NCBI RefSeq assembly: GCF_014858725.1
Contig: NZ_AQGV01000012.1
Span: 682,001-746,000 of the forward strand
Direction: 5' to 3'
Length of the DNA: 64,000 nucleotides
From: Pseudoalteromonas aurantia 208
GTDB taxonomy: Bacteria; Pseudomonadota; Gammaproteobacteria; Enterobacterales; Alteromonadaceae
The notes under the pieces were generated by a model. The model saw nothing but the letters and a program-made list of their open reading frames with translations, did no database searches and had not been told where the DNA came from. The position numbers were made by a program, and so were the translations under genes. Below, in pieces: positions 18,722 to 27,979 of the stretch (its first letter is position 1; every line of letters begins with the position of its first letter).

Positions 18722-21202
18722 ATGTGGGTATGTAAAAAGGCATTACATGCAATAGCTCTGATATTGATAACACACTTGTTTAGCAACTATTTACAGGCTG
18801 CTCAGGTGTTTAATGATACCAGCAATGAAGTCACAATTAATGAGATCATTTATGGGGAAGGACTGTTTTCTGCTGTAAATATCAATCAAGCGATTGCAGA
18901 AAAAGCAATCTCGACGTGGCTGAAAGTGGATATTCCAGCCGAGGACAGCAATGTCATTAGAGAAGAAATCCTCACTATTTATAAACCTGTTGAAACCCTG
19001 CTTGACCTGTATGTTGTTGAGGGAGCTCGAGTTGTTCAAGCAGTCAACCTACCTATAGATAACGCGGTACTCCCCCGTTTACAAAGTATTTACCCTCATA
19101 TTAAGTATACGACTTCTAACACACCGCAACAGATTTATATTCGAATTAGAGCGCCCTTCAACACTAAGATAGAGCATCAAAGACTCTCCGTGAGAGACTT
19201 TTCTGAGCAAGCACAAGCACGGTTATTTTGGTATGGTCTAGAGCTAGGTTTGCTCTACTTTGTTGCGTTGTTTATCGTACTGATTGCAATATTTAGCGCT
19301 AGAAAGTACTTATCATATTTAGGTGGCTATTTATTGTTACTGGCGCTGCAATGCAGTGCAAACAATGGCAGTATTTATTACTACTTACCACAAAGCATCG
19401 CAAGGTGGGTCACGCATCATTGTAGTGCGCTTGTGGTGTTAGGTTTAGCTGCGTGTTTGTTGTTCCACTATAGCTTTTTTAAAATAGATAAGCATGTAAA
19501 ACAATTAAAATTGCCGACTTTAATACTGACTGGCTTGTTGGTATTTATGGCTGTGTTATCGATTGGAATGGGGTCTTCGATTGCAGTGCAGGTTCAAGCG
19601 TTGAGTGTTTTAACGACATTGGGGCTTGGGGTCGGTATGTGTAGTTATCTAAAAAAGGAGCATGCGCGAGAAATATGGGTCGTCATACTTGCATGGCTCC
19701 CGATGTTTATTTTAGCGTTTACCTGGGTCAGTATGCAAATGGGGATATTTATTAATAGCGCACTAGTGAGCGCCAGTAAATTAGCTGTTATCTTCCATGT
19801 CACTCTACTGGGGTTCCTTATCTACTTGCGTGATAAAAGACAAAGAGACGCATTTGTATTTTATACGATTCATGACAAAGATACGGGGTTACCCAACAGG
19901 CTTGCATTAAGTCGCGAGTTGAGCAAGCTTGCAGCAGGCCACAAACACCACACATTGCTTTTGTTTAAGCCGTTGGTGCTTAATAGTATTCGCCTAAATT
20001 ATGGCATGGACTATGCCGATAGGCATTTAAAAAACCTCTTTGAGCAATTAAATTTGCAGCTAGACACATATGGTAACTCAACGATCAGTACCAAGCGCAA
20101 CGATAAACATACGGACATTTATCGACTCGATGAGTCGGTTTTTGCAGTGATTCTAGTCGGAAAACTGTCGTTGTCTCAAGTTGAACAATATGTGTGTTTG
20201 TTATCGTCAGTATTTGAAGAAGGTATTGAGCTGAAAGGGCACCAGCTCGTTGATAAAATAGAAATTGGCGTAGCACATTCTCCGGTGCATGCAAAAAGCG
20301 CTGAGAAATTAGTACAACGCGCTAGGCTAGCATTGGCAACAAAATGTGCAAGTAGTGAGCGTTGGCAGTTGTTTGATGTCGCAAACTCGGTTGTTTCTGA
20401 GCGAAGGCTGAAGGTTACATCGGCTTTGAAAACGGCGCTGGATAAGGGGGAGTTTGCGTTATATATGCAGCCTCAAATTAATTTAACGACTGGTAAGGTA
20501 CACGGATGTGAAGGGTTACTCAGGTGGAGCCATCCAGATTTAGGTCAAGTACCTCCAGATGAGTTTATTCCGATAGCGGAATCGTCAGGGATGATATATT
20601 CAGTAACTGAATGGGTTATTGAACAAGGCTTACGATACCAAAAGCAAATAGTAGAGCAATTCCCTAGCCATGTTTTATCGCTGAATATATCAGGGAAGGA
20701 TTTATCAAAAAGAGAACTCACGGTGCAATTGATCACGTTGATTAATGAGTTAAATCTTAATCCACGGCAAATTATATTAGAGATCACGGAATCAGTCACA
20801 ATAGGCAAAGAAGCAAACTTAAAAGAGGTGGTTGATGATTACCGCAGGATAGGGATCAAGGTGGCGATAGATGACTTTGGTACCGGGTATTCATCTTTGG
20901 CTTATCTAAGTCAATTAGGATTTGATGAATTGAAAATAGATAAGCAGTTTGTTATGAATATTGAAACTTCTCGAAGTAATCAAACCATATGTAAAGCAAC
21001 GTGTGATATGGCACATAGTTTGGGGTCAAAAGTGGTAGCAGAAGGCATAGAAAGCTTAGCTAGCTATACTCGGCTGCAGGGTTATGGGTGTGACTTTGGT
21101 CAAGGGTATTTTATTTCAAAGCCGTTAGCGATGAGTGATTACTTGGTCTGGCTAACTAAAGCGAATCGAGTTACTGATGTAAAGCAGCACCTAGCGCGTT
21201 AA
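18722..21202 (+). CDS. 7TMR-DISM receptor with degenerate GGDEF and EAL phosphodiesterase domain
   Basis: The start ATG at 18722 has AAGGAG 5 bases upstream and gives 826 residues. A signal peptide (about 1-25) is followed by a 7TMR-DISM extracellular domain, seven or so membrane helices (about 175-375), a GGDEF-type domain and a C-terminal EAL domain. In the GGDEF domain the signature position reads LDESVFAVIL, so GGDEF is lost and cyclase activity is unlikely. The EAL domain keeps its metal and catalytic residues in EGLLRW (EGL instead of EAL), LNISGKDL, EITES, DDFGTGYSSL, KIDKQF and VAEGIES. It therefore probably hydrolyses cyclic di-GMP in response to an extracellular ligand. It converges on and overlaps the next minus-strand gene by about 32 bases. 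Confidence 0.87.
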   Translation: MWVCKKALHAIALILITHLFSNYLQAAQVFNDTSNEVTINEIIYGEGLFSAVNINQAIAEKAISTWLKVDIPAEDSNVIREEILTIYKPVETLLDLYVVEGARVVQAVNLPIDNAVLPRLQSIYPHIKYTTSNTPQQIYIRIRAPFNTKIEHQRLSVRDFSEQAQARLFWYGLELGLLYFVALFIVLIAIFSARKYLSYLGGYLLLLALQCSANNGSIYYYLPQSIARWVTHHCSALVVLGLAACLLFHYSFFKIDKHVKQLKLPTLILTGLLVFMAVLSIGMGSSIAVQVQALSVLTTLGLGVGMCSYLKKEHAREIWVVILAWLPMFILAFTWVSMQMGIFINSALVSASKLAVIFHVTLLGFLIYLRDKRQRDAFVFYTIHDKDTGLPNRLALSRELSKLAAGHKHHTLLLFKPLVLNSIRLNYGMDYADRHLKNLFEQLNLQLDTYGNSTISTKRNDKHTDIYRLDESVFAVILVGKLSLSQVEQYVCLLSSVFEEGIELKGHQLVDKIEIGVAHSPVHAKSAEKLVQRARLALATKCASSERWQLFDVANSVVSERRLKVTSALKTALDKGEFALYMQPQINLTTGKVHGCEGLLRWSHPDLGQVPPDEFIPIAESSGMIYSVTEWVIEQGLRYQKQIVEQFPSHVLSLNISGKDLSKRELTVQLITLINELNLNPRQIILEITESVTIGKEANLKEVVDDYRRIGIKVAIDDFGTGYSSLAYLSQLGFDELKIDKQFVMNIETSRSNQTICKATCDMAHSLGSKVVAEGIESLASYTRLQGYGCDFGQGYFISKPLAMSDYLVWLTKANRVTDVKQHLAR

Positions 21203-21956
21203 AGTAGCGGAATATAGAGTGCGACAATTTAGCTCGAAGAGTAGGGCACGGAAAGCCACCAAGACTTGCAAGCTCACTGTTTTTGACACCGCTGACTAAA
21301 AATTCGTTGTGTATTTTTGAGTTAAAAGCGATACATGCCTCAAACGCTCTTGCTGTAAGCTCTTGTGGTTTGCTGAAATAAAGTTGTTGGTATTGCTTAT
21401 CTAATTCGACTGCTCGGACGAAAAATATACTGGGGTTTACACCACTTTGATCTAGCATACATGCTTTATAAAAGTCATTTAATAGATTGTTCAAAGGGTG
21501 AGGCGTCATGTTTGCGCTATGTAACCAGTAGCTTGATGCAAATCCATGTGCAGAGCTGTTATTAAAGAGGCGCTTGCAGATATAGTGGTCAAATGCGTGC
21601 CACCATTCATGTGCGATCGCGCCAGCCCCTGCATTTTTTGCCAACGCTAATGTACGTGAGCCGCTATCATAGTGAGCTTGAACACCGAGTTGACCACCTG
21701 TACCAAATGAAAAGTTGAGTGTTCCCCGCAACCCAATAACATAAGGAGGAATGTTAAGGATTTGTGCCAAATCTGCAAATGCATCATAGACTAAATTTGC
21801 ACTTGCTAATCGTTCAGGTTTGGTTACCCATTGGCCAATAGAGATTGTGCACAACCCAAAAGTATCACGCACTTCGTCAAAATCAACTTGATCATCAAAG
21901 CGATAGTCAGGACCTTGACGATTAAACTTTTGCATAACTCGGGAAACTCTCATCAT
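21171..21956 (-). CDS. Putative zinc metallopeptidase, CLCA_X family
   Basis: The 261-residue protein contains an HExxH-type zinc motif, AHEWWHAFDHYI, near residue 115, in a context (LALAKNAGAGAIAHEWWHAFDH) that matches proteins annotated CLCA_X family in marine gammaproteobacteria. No signal peptide or membrane helix is visible, so it appears cytoplasmic. Its ATG overlaps the stop of the upstream DTW gene as ATGA, so the two are translationally coupled on the minus strand. Substrate and role are unknown; the metallopeptidase call rests on the one motif and on family memory. Confidence 0.65.
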   Translation of the reverse strand: MMRVSRVMQKFNRQGPDYRFDDQVDFDEVRDTFGLCTISIGQWVTKPERLASANLVYDAFADLAQILNIPPYVIGLRGTLNFSFGTGGQLGVQAHYDSGSRTLALAKNAGAGAIAHEWWHAFDHYICKRLFNNSSAHGFASSYWLHSANMTPHPLNNLLNDFYKACMLDQSGVNPSIFFVRAVELDKQYQQLYFSKPQELTARAFEACIAFNSKIHNEFLVSGVKNSELASLGGFPCPTLRAKLSHSIFRYFNALGAALHQ

Positions 21957-22546
21957 GAATAGCGTGCTTTTACGTGTGGGGGCATATATTTTGTTTGCTG
22001 TTCAATCATACCCTGTAACAAATTAAGCAATGGTTGGGAGTTAACATGTTCATGGCAAGTAAGAAAAAGGCCAACTGCTTCCAATGTTGATAAGCTGTAT
22101 GATTGTTCTGCTTTTCTTATTGAATATTGATTTTTTGGTAACTGCTTGAAACTGACAAACTTGAGTGCATGCAGCCATGAGTTAAGCGCGAGTATTTTAT
22201 TGGTTTTCTTCCATGTTCCATCAATAACTAATAGGGTATCAATTTCAATACCTGATTGGGGAATATCCTCAACGGCTATGGATTCTTTTCCTGGGTATAA
22301 TAATGCACACGATGACAAATTTAACTGCGTTTGTAATTGTGCAAAGTCTTGATTGGACTCCCCCACAAAAATCTCAATATTGTCCAATTGTAAATTTAAT
22401 AAGCGAACCGTGTTTTTAGCAAGGTCGGCTTCATCGGGATGTTGCAAAATAATGATTCTGGTTCTATTTTTAATTGGGTCTTGAAGGTATTTGCAAACAC
22501 AAGTGGTAGTCGGGTATGTACAGTTTGAGCATTGTGAGCGTTTCAT
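21953..22546 (-). CDS. DTW-domain tRNA-uridine aminocarboxypropyltransferase
   Basis: This 197-residue protein belongs to the DTW family (TapT/YfiP-like), which transfers the 3-amino-3-carboxypropyl group of S-adenosylmethionine to uridine in tRNA. The N-terminal zinc cysteines are in CSNCTYPTTTCVC, and the DxTW signature is in LLVIDGTWKKT around residue 130, followed by RKAEQSYSLSTLEA. The family assignment is good, but which tRNA position it modifies cannot be read from the sequence. It forms a two-gene unit with the CLCA_X-like gene and diverges from the Hpt gene. Confidence 0.82.
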   Translation of the reverse strand: MKRSQCSNCTYPTTTCVCKYLQDPIKNRTRIIILQHPDEADLAKNTVRLLNLQLDNIEIFVGESNQDFAQLQTQLNLSSCALLYPGKESIAVEDIPQSGIEIDTLLVIDGTWKKTNKILALNSWLHALKFVSFKQLPKNQYSIRKAEQSYSLSTLEAVGLFLTCHEHVNSQPLLNLLQGMIEQQTKYMPPHVKARYS

Positions 22547-22661
22547 GGGTTACTCGTGGATTTAAAACCTAGACAAATAGTACCATATATCGTGAATTGT
22601 TTTGCTAATAGTGTCTGAATTGACTAGCATTACAAGTATGAAACAAAGCGAAGGGATTGTT

Positions 22662-23012
22662 ATGAATGTAACCATTAATGAAGATGCTTTAGAAGGTATG
22701 CAATCACTTTTAGGCGATCAATTTGAAGATACGCTTATTTTTTGTTGTGATGAATTTGAAAGACTCGAAAATGAATTAAGAATGGCGCTGAATGCAAATA
22801 ATCAAGATGCAATCCGTCACGCACATAGCTTAAAGTCAAACGCGGCACAGTTTGGAGCAATGAGCTTGAGTAATGCTGCGCGTGCGATAGAGCAAGGCTT
22901 GATAAATGAAGATAATGAGTCAGTTCAAGAGAACGTTGCATGCTTATCCGGTCAAGTGGCAGGGTCAAAAGCTCAGCTGTTACAGTGGTTGTCATCTAAA
23001 GCGTCTCTTTAA
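22662..23012 (+). CDS. Single-domain Hpt phosphotransfer protein
   Basis: With the ATG at 22662, which has GAAGGGA upstream, the product is 116 residues, the typical size of a lone Hpt domain. The phospho-accepting histidine is in IRHAHSLKSNAAQFGA around residue 50, the classic HxxKG/S motif. Such proteins relay phosphate between hybrid kinases and response regulators. No kinase or receiver gene is adjacent, so its partners are encoded elsewhere. Longer in-frame starts at 22602 and 22638 lack a good ribosome-binding site. Confidence 0.85.
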   Translation: MNVTINEDALEGMQSLLGDQFEDTLIFCCDEFERLENELRMALNANNQDAIRHAHSLKSNAAQFGAMSLSNAARAIEQGLINEDNESVQENVACLSGQVAGSKAQLLQWLSSKASL

Positions 23013-23105
23013 TTATATCTTAAGAAAAACCTCTTAAAAATCGTTTTCCCCCTCTAGTTTTTAGGATGCTTTGTAAGCTATTCTAGGGTCGAGAGGGAGA
23101 TGAAA

Positions 23106-24323
23106 ATGTCTAAACTAACAAAAAGTAATAAATTAAATGGGGTGTACTACGACATTCGTGGTCCTGTGCTTGATCAAGCGAAAAAAATGGAAGACGAAGG
23201 TCAAAAGGTCTTAAAATTGAATATTGGTAACCCAGCCGTATTTGGTTTTGATATGCCAGAAGACATGCATCGAGATATCATCCGAAACCTACATTTAGCG
23301 CAAGGTTATTGTGATTCAAAAGGGTTATATTCAGCTCGGGTAGCAATTTATCAGCATTACCAGCAAAAAAACTTACCGAATATTGATGTAGACAATATAT
23401 ATATTGGTAATGGGGTGAGTGAGTTAATTCAAATGACCACTCAGGCATTGCTTGATAGCGGTGATGAAGTTTTAATACCGGCTCCAGATTACCCCTTATG
23501 GACAGCGTCAGTAAAGCTGGCAGGCGGAACGCCAGTCCATTATTTGTGTGATGAAGAACAAGACTGGTTTCCTGATTTGGCAGATATTCGAGCCAAAATT
23601 ACAACGAAAACAAAAGCGTTGGTATTGATAAACCCAAATAACCCCACTGGTGCAGTGTATGATAGAACACTGTTACAAGGTCTTATTGATATTGCACGTG
23701 AGCATAAGTTGCTGTTATTGAGTGATGAAATTTATGAAAAAATTGTTTACGATGGTTTAGAGCATACATCTATTGGAGCTATGTGTGATGATTTACCTGT
23801 TATCACATTTAACGGCTTAGCAAAATCGTACCGAGCCGCCGGTTTGCGGATGGGGTGGATGGTTTTAAGCGGTAGAATAAGTGCTATGACTGATTTGATC
23901 ACCGGGTTTAATATGTTGGCTTCTATGCGTTTATGCGCAAATGTGCCCGCGCAATTTGCTATTCAACAAGCATTGGGTGGCATTCAGTCAATTGATAATT
24001 TGATTCTACCAGGTGGAAGGCTTTACGAGCAACGTAATATCGTAACTGAAGGCCTTAATGCCATTGATGGGATCACCTGTGTTAAGCCTAAAGGAGCATT
24101 ATACGCTTTTCCAAAGATAGACATGGCTAAATTTAATGTTGTGAATGACGAGCAGATGATGCTTGACTTATTAAGCCAAGAGAAAATTATGTTGGTCCCT
24201 GGGCGTGCATTTAATTGGCCACAGCCAGATCACTTTAGACTGGTTTTTTTACCTCATAAAGATGAATTAGAACCAGCAATGCAGAGAATTAAGCATTTCT
24301 TTGATGGATACCAGCAAGTGTAA
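23106..24323 (+). CDS. alaA: Glutamate--pyruvate aminotransferase AlaA
   Basis: This fold-type I PLP aminotransferase makes alanine from pyruvate and glutamate. It follows Escherichia coli AlaA closely over its whole length, with YDIRGPVL, KLNIGNPAVFGF, INPNNPTGAVY, the PLP lysine in TFNGLAKSYRAAG around residue 240 and ASMRLCANVPAQ. I choose the ATG at 23106, which leaves GAGGGAGA at proper spacing and gives 405 residues, exactly the AlaA length. The ATG at 23100 would sit directly on the ribosome-binding site. It is monocistronic, followed by a strong terminator. Confidence 0.94.
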   Translation: MSKLTKSNKLNGVYYDIRGPVLDQAKKMEDEGQKVLKLNIGNPAVFGFDMPEDMHRDIIRNLHLAQGYCDSKGLYSARVAIYQHYQQKNLPNIDVDNIYIGNGVSELIQMTTQALLDSGDEVLIPAPDYPLWTASVKLAGGTPVHYLCDEEQDWFPDLADIRAKITTKTKALVLINPNNPTGAVYDRTLLQGLIDIAREHKLLLLSDEIYEKIVYDGLEHTSIGAMCDDLPVITFNGLAKSYRAAGLRMGWMVLSGRISAMTDLITGFNMLASMRLCANVPAQFAIQQALGGIQSIDNLILPGGRLYEQRNIVTEGLNAIDGITCVKPKGALYAFPKIDMAKFNVVNDEQMMLDLLSQEKIMLVPGRAFNWPQPDHFRLVFLPHKDELEPAMQRIKHFFDGYQQV

Positions 24324-24338
24324 ATTACGTTGGGAATG

Positions 24339-24363
24339 AAAGCGGGCTAAGTCCCGCTTTTTT
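24339..24363 (+). terminator. Rho-independent terminator after alaA
   Basis: AAAGCGGG (24339-24346) and CCCGCTTT (24353-24360) form an 8-bp stem with a 6-base loop followed by further T residues, 16 bases after the alaA stop. Confidence 0.88.
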
Positions 24364-24444
24364 ATTATGCTAAAACGTCGGTAAGTGTTTGTTTACTGAT
24401 AATATGGACTACAACCAATAGGATTGAGCAAAAAGTTTGTTTTT

Positions 24445-25296
24445 ATGAAGTATTTTATTTTGGTACTGGCCCTCGTATGTTTTGCACTTAACTCTTTAAT
24501 TGCCCGCTATGTTTTTAATGAAGACTTGTTAGATGAAGTGACGTTTACGGTGATTCGTTTATGTAGTGGTGCTTTTGTGCTGGTATTATTTTTGTTGCTT
24601 TCCAAGCAAAAAAATAGAGCATTATCACAGTGCGGAAGTTGGTATGGGGCAATTGCGTTGCTAGTCTATTTAATTGGTTTTAGTTTTGCTTATACAGCGC
24701 TAGATGCGGGCTTTGGTGCCTTGATATTATTTGTGGTGGTAACATTCACTATGGTAATAGGGGGCATTATTCAGGGGCAAAAATTATCACTACTACAGTG
24801 GGGGGCATTAAGCGTCGCATTATTGAGTTTAGCATATTTACTCAACCCTTCCGTGTCACATCCTAATTGGTATGCAGTGTTGGCGATGGGGTTAAGTGGC
24901 ATTGGTTGGGGGGCATATAGTCTGCATGGTACCAAATTAAAATTAGAAGGGCAGAGCCCTATTCAAAGTACTGCTGGATGCTTTCTTAGAGCCATGGTGT
25001 TTGTGCCTGCTATATTTCCGTTTATCTCTGCGATTCAATTTTCATGGCACGGTGTTGTTATCGCTATAATCTGTGGTGCGCTAACATCAGGTGTTGGCTA
25101 TGTTTTATGGTATCAAAGCCTGTTTTGGTTGCAGGTAGATAAAGCGGCTACTATGCAGTTAAGTGTACCTGTGATCACGTTAATCTCTGGTGTGCTATTT
25201 TTAGGCGAGTCAGTCAATGTCATCCAAAGTATATGTGCGGTATTAATTTTATTATCTATTGGCTTTTACTTGAAACAAAAAAGTCGTCTAGGGTGA
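24445..25296 (+). CDS. DMT-superfamily (EamA) transporter
   Basis: The product, 283 residues from the ATG at 24445, is an integral membrane protein with about ten hydrophobic helices arranged as two EamA repeats, the layout of drug/metabolite transporters. The second repeat ends in YVLWYQSLFWLQVDKAATMQLSVPVITLISGVLFLGES, a typical EamA ending. Substrates of this group are varied metabolites or amino acids and cannot be assigned here. A TTG at 24424 would extend it by 7 residues. It converges with the M15 peptidase gene, overlapping by 9 bases. Confidence 0.85.
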   Translation: MKYFILVLALVCFALNSLIARYVFNEDLLDEVTFTVIRLCSGAFVLVLFLLLSKQKNRALSQCGSWYGAIALLVYLIGFSFAYTALDAGFGALILFVVVTFTMVIGGIIQGQKLSLLQWGALSVALLSLAYLLNPSVSHPNWYAVLAMGLSGIGWGAYSLHGTKLKLEGQSPIQSTAGCFLRAMVFVPAIFPFISAIQFSWHGVVIAIICGALTSGVGYVLWYQSLFWLQVDKAATMQLSVPVITLISGVLFLGESVNVIQSICAVLILLSIGFYLKQKSRLG

Positions 25297-25968
25297 GCAC
25301 GTATTGTTTATATATTGGGAATGTAATTGTGAAATGTTTGCTAGAATAGTTTGTTTTCCTGCAACGTCAAATAGCTGTATCGCACTTTGAAGATTATCTA
25401 CATTTTGCGCCTGAGAAATGTATGAGGAGGTTTTTATATGGCTAATATGCCAAGGTTCAGCAGCAACACCACCGTTAAAGCGTGCATATGGCCGGTAAAA
25501 CCCAAATTTCGCTAAATTACTGTCTAGCCAACAGTTGAAGTCATAAAAAGGACCTCCTTTTGCATACTCCCAAGGTTCAAGTTGTAATTTTTGGTTGTCT
25601 GGAAGGCTGTTTATCGCATATATGTCTAGGTCTGTACCAAAGTGGTGCCGACTCCCCCCTGGTAATGCAGAAAACAGCATGATCGCATGGCACTTTTCTA
25701 AATCGTCAAACCCAGTTAGGTTCACTGGGGCATTTTGTTTATTTAAAACTGCGCGTTTACCTAGAAACTTACTATTCCAAATAAGCATCTGTCGCTCAAA
25801 ATTTCGATAGCCCGATGCAATTGAAAGTGTAAACCCAGCGTCTTTTGCATGCTGGGTCAAGCATACTAAATCATCAATAATATCTCGGTGCAATAATTGC
25901 CCTTGATACTCACACAAGTGAGTTTGTGTGAGTCCACAGGCGATACTCGCTAAGTGTTCATCCATCAT
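25288..25968 (-). CDS. M15-family D-Ala-D-Ala carboxypeptidase-like protein
   Basis: The 226-residue protein has the zinc ligands of VanY-type M15 peptidases: SRHHFGTDLDI around residue 104 and EPWHISH around residue 172, along with the SGYRNFERQ substrate loop near residue 50. M15 enzymes trim D-alanyl ends of peptidoglycan peptides. No signal peptide is visible, so its location is uncertain. It is the last gene of a minus-strand operon; its ATG overlaps the dapE stop by one base. Confidence 0.83.
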   Translation of the reverse strand: MMDEHLASIACGLTQTHLCEYQGQLLHRDIIDDLVCLTQHAKDAGFTLSIASGYRNFERQMLIWNSKFLGKRAVLNKQNAPVNLTGFDDLEKCHAIMLFSALPGGSRHHFGTDLDIYAINSLPDNQKLQLEPWEYAKGGPFYDFNCWLDSNLAKFGFYRPYARFNGGVAAEPWHISHIKTSSYISQAQNVDNLQSAIQLFDVAGKQTILANISQLHSQYINNTCSP

Positions 25969-27110
25969 TAGGTCAGCAGCTTTTCTAAAATTCGTTCATA
26001 AATCAGGGCTAAATTATCAAGATCGGTTGTACTTACACATTCATTTACTTGATGGATTGTTGCGTTAATAGGCCCTAGCTCTATGACTTTACAGCCTGTT
26101 TGGGCAATAAATCGACCATCAGATGTGCCACCTGACGTTTCGGGAGTACTCTCAACACCCGTTACGTCTTTGATTGCAGCTAAGGTCACGTCTAATAAAG
26201 GCCCTGGTTCGGTTAAGAATGGTAATCCATTTAGTATCCATTCAATGTCATAGTCTAGCTCGTATTGACTTAATAAATGATGAACTCGAGCTTTGAGTTC
26301 GTCTGCAGAGACCTCCGTGCTAAAACGAAAGTTAAATTGAACATATGCATCAGCGGGGATAACATTACCAGCTCCGGTTCCCCCTTTGATATTGGATATT
26401 TGCAAGCTGGTGGCAGGGAAATAATCATTTCCAGCATCCCACACTTCCTCAGTTAACCGACTAATAAAAGGAGCGACTTTATGGATCGGGTTTATTGCTA
26501 AATGAGGGTATGCAACATGGCCTTGTTTTCCTTTAATTGTTAGGTGAGCAGTTAAGGATCCCCGTCGGCCATTTTTGACGACATCACCGAGTTCATTACG
26601 AGAAGAAGGCTCTCCCACTAGGCACATATCAATTTTTTCACCTCTGGCCTCAAGTAAGTCCACAACTTTGGTTGTACCGTTAATAAACGGACCTTCTTCA
26701 TCAGAGGTAACTAAAAATGAAATAGAGCCTTTGTGATCTGGGTATTTTTTTATAAATTGCTCTGTCGCGATTATCATGGCAGCAAGGGAGCCTTTCATGT
26801 CTGCGGCACCACGACCGTGGAGCATCTCATCTTTCACTACACCGGAAAACGGGGGGTAGTGCCATGCTTTTTCGTCACCTACAGGGACTACGTCGGTATG
26901 TCCTGCGAAGCAAAAATGGGGGGATGTTTGGCCTTTTCTTGCCCAAGTATTCAATGTGTCTACAAAGAAGTGTTCTTCAATGTTAAAGCCAATATTGCTC
27001 AGACGTTTGTTCATTAATGATTGGCAGTTGGCATCTTCGGGGGTAATCGACTCACGCTGTATTAGCGTTTGCGCGAGCTGTACCACGGAACTCAGGCGTG
27101 TATCACTCAT
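25968..27110 (-). CDS. dapE: Succinyl-diaminopimelate desuccinylase DapE
   Basis: The 380-residue M20 metallopeptidase-family enzyme removes succinate from N-succinyl-LL-diaminopimelate, providing DAP for peptidoglycan and lysine. Metal and catalytic motifs are [12 protein letters not shown] near residue 64, [13 protein letters not shown] near 97, [12 protein letters not shown] near 130, and [10 protein letters not shown] near 320. It overlaps the ArsC-family gene by one base on one side and the M15 peptidase on the other. The yffB-dapE pairing is conserved in gammaproteobacteria. Confidence 0.95.
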   Translation of the reverse strand: MSDTRLSSVVQLAQTLIQRESITPEDANCQSLMNKRLSNIGFNIEEHFFVDTLNTWARKGQTSPHFCFAGHTDVVPVGDEKAWHYPPFSGVVKDEMLHGRGAADMKGSLAAMIIATEQFIKKYPDHKGSISFLVTSDEEGPFINGTTKVVDLLEARGEKIDMCLVGEPSSRNELGDVVKNGRRGSLTAHLTIKGKQGHVAYPHLAINPIHKVAPFISRLTEEVWDAGNDYFPATSLQISNIKGGTGAGNVIPADAYVQFNFRFSTEVSADELKARVHHLLSQYELDYDIEWILNGLPFLTEPGPLLDVTLAAIKDVTGVESTPETSGGTSDGRFIAQTGCKVIELGPINATIHQVNECVSTTDLDNLALIYERILEKLLT

Positions 27111-27454
27111 TAACTAAAAATCTCATTATATTGCGGTGCTTTGAAACCTAAATGAATTGCTTCATTATGTACGATAATAGGGCGCTTTATCATTGCAGGT
27201 GAGTCGAGTAAATGCTGCTTAGCAGAGGATTCATTTAATGCTTGTTTTTGCTCATCAGTCAATGATCGATAAGTTGTACCGCGCTTATTTAGCACATTTT
27301 CCCATCCGAGCTGAGCGAAGAATTGATCAATTAACTCGGGTGATACGCCATCTTTACGGTAATCGTGAAAGGTGAATTCAACATTGTTATCATTAAGGTA
27401 TTTTTTAGCTTTTTTTATTGTGTCGCAGTTAGGGATACCGTACATGATGGTCAT
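27110..27454 (-). CDS. ArsC/Spx-family reductase-like protein (YffB type)
   Basis: The 114-residue protein has the thioredoxin-like ArsC fold signature: [16 protein letters not shown] with a single N-terminal catalytic-type Cys and the [11 protein letters not shown] motif. Its C-terminal [10 protein letters not shown] loop is also typical. YffB proteins are small glutathione-dependent thiol reductases of uncertain physiological substrate and usually lie directly upstream of dapE, as here. A second ATG three codons downstream is also a possible start. Function beyond the family is not assignable. Confidence 0.85.
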   Translation of the reverse strand: MTIMYGIPNCDTIKKAKKYLNDNNVEFTFHDYRKDGVSPELIDQFFAQLGWENVLNKRGTTYRSLTDEQKQALNESSAKQHLLDSPAMIKRPIIVHNEAIHLGFKAPQYNEIFS

Positions 27455-27478
27455 AAATTGGCCTCATTTGAAATTTGT

Positions 27479-27979
27479 TCAAGTTTTAGTGAGTGTGATG
27501 AGAGGATCTTGTCCCGCACTCACTTGTTTCAATGGATGATAGCATGGTCCGAGTTTTTCTGCATTGATGAGCACCAAAGAGCCCATTGTAGGGGCCACCG
27601 AGCTGGGAATATCAAAATAGGCCAAAATTTCTCCTTGTTGTATATCGGTTTTACCAAATGCATTAGCCGTTTGATATTGGGCACTCGAATATTCAGCGGG
27701 GATCAGTATGTTGACGAGTACTTTTAGGCCATTTTGTGCAGTAATAATATATTCTGTTCCATGACGATTAATTTGTTCAATGGTTCCGTGTACAGGTGAC
27801 ACTACTTTACAGCTACTCAATTGCACGCAAACACCTCTACCAAGCATCCCTTGAGAAAATAAAGGTTCTGGGTGTGAGCTCAGAGGTAAAACCTTGCCAC
27901 TGAATGGGCTTGCAAGGTGCATGAACGGGTTTGGTATTGCGTTGATAGGAGTGTAAGCGATGACAGGGGAAAATTGCAT
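27479..27979 (-). CDS. EIIA(Glc)-like protein lacking both active-site histidines
   Basis: The 166-residue protein aligns without gaps through the core of glucose-specific PTS component EIIA: LASPFSGKVLPL, GRGVCVQLSSCKVVSPVHGTIEQI and the C-terminal QQGEILAYFDIPSS. At the two positions of the phosphorylated and assisting histidines (75 and 90 in Escherichia coli Crr) it has Thr and Asn (in GTEYII and VLVNIL). It is therefore unlikely to carry phosphate and may have a regulatory or structural role. No ptsH, ptsI or sugar permease gene is nearby. It abuts an ACT-domain gene with no gap and precedes yffB-dapE by 24 bases. Confidence 0.7.
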   Translation of the reverse strand: MQFSPVIAYTPINAIPNPFMHLASPFSGKVLPLSSHPEPLFSQGMLGRGVCVQLSSCKVVSPVHGTIEQINRHGTEYIITAQNGLKVLVNILIPAEYSSAQYQTANAFGKTDIQQGEILAYFDIPSSVAPTMGSLVLINAEKLGPCYHPLKQVSAGQDPLITLTKT

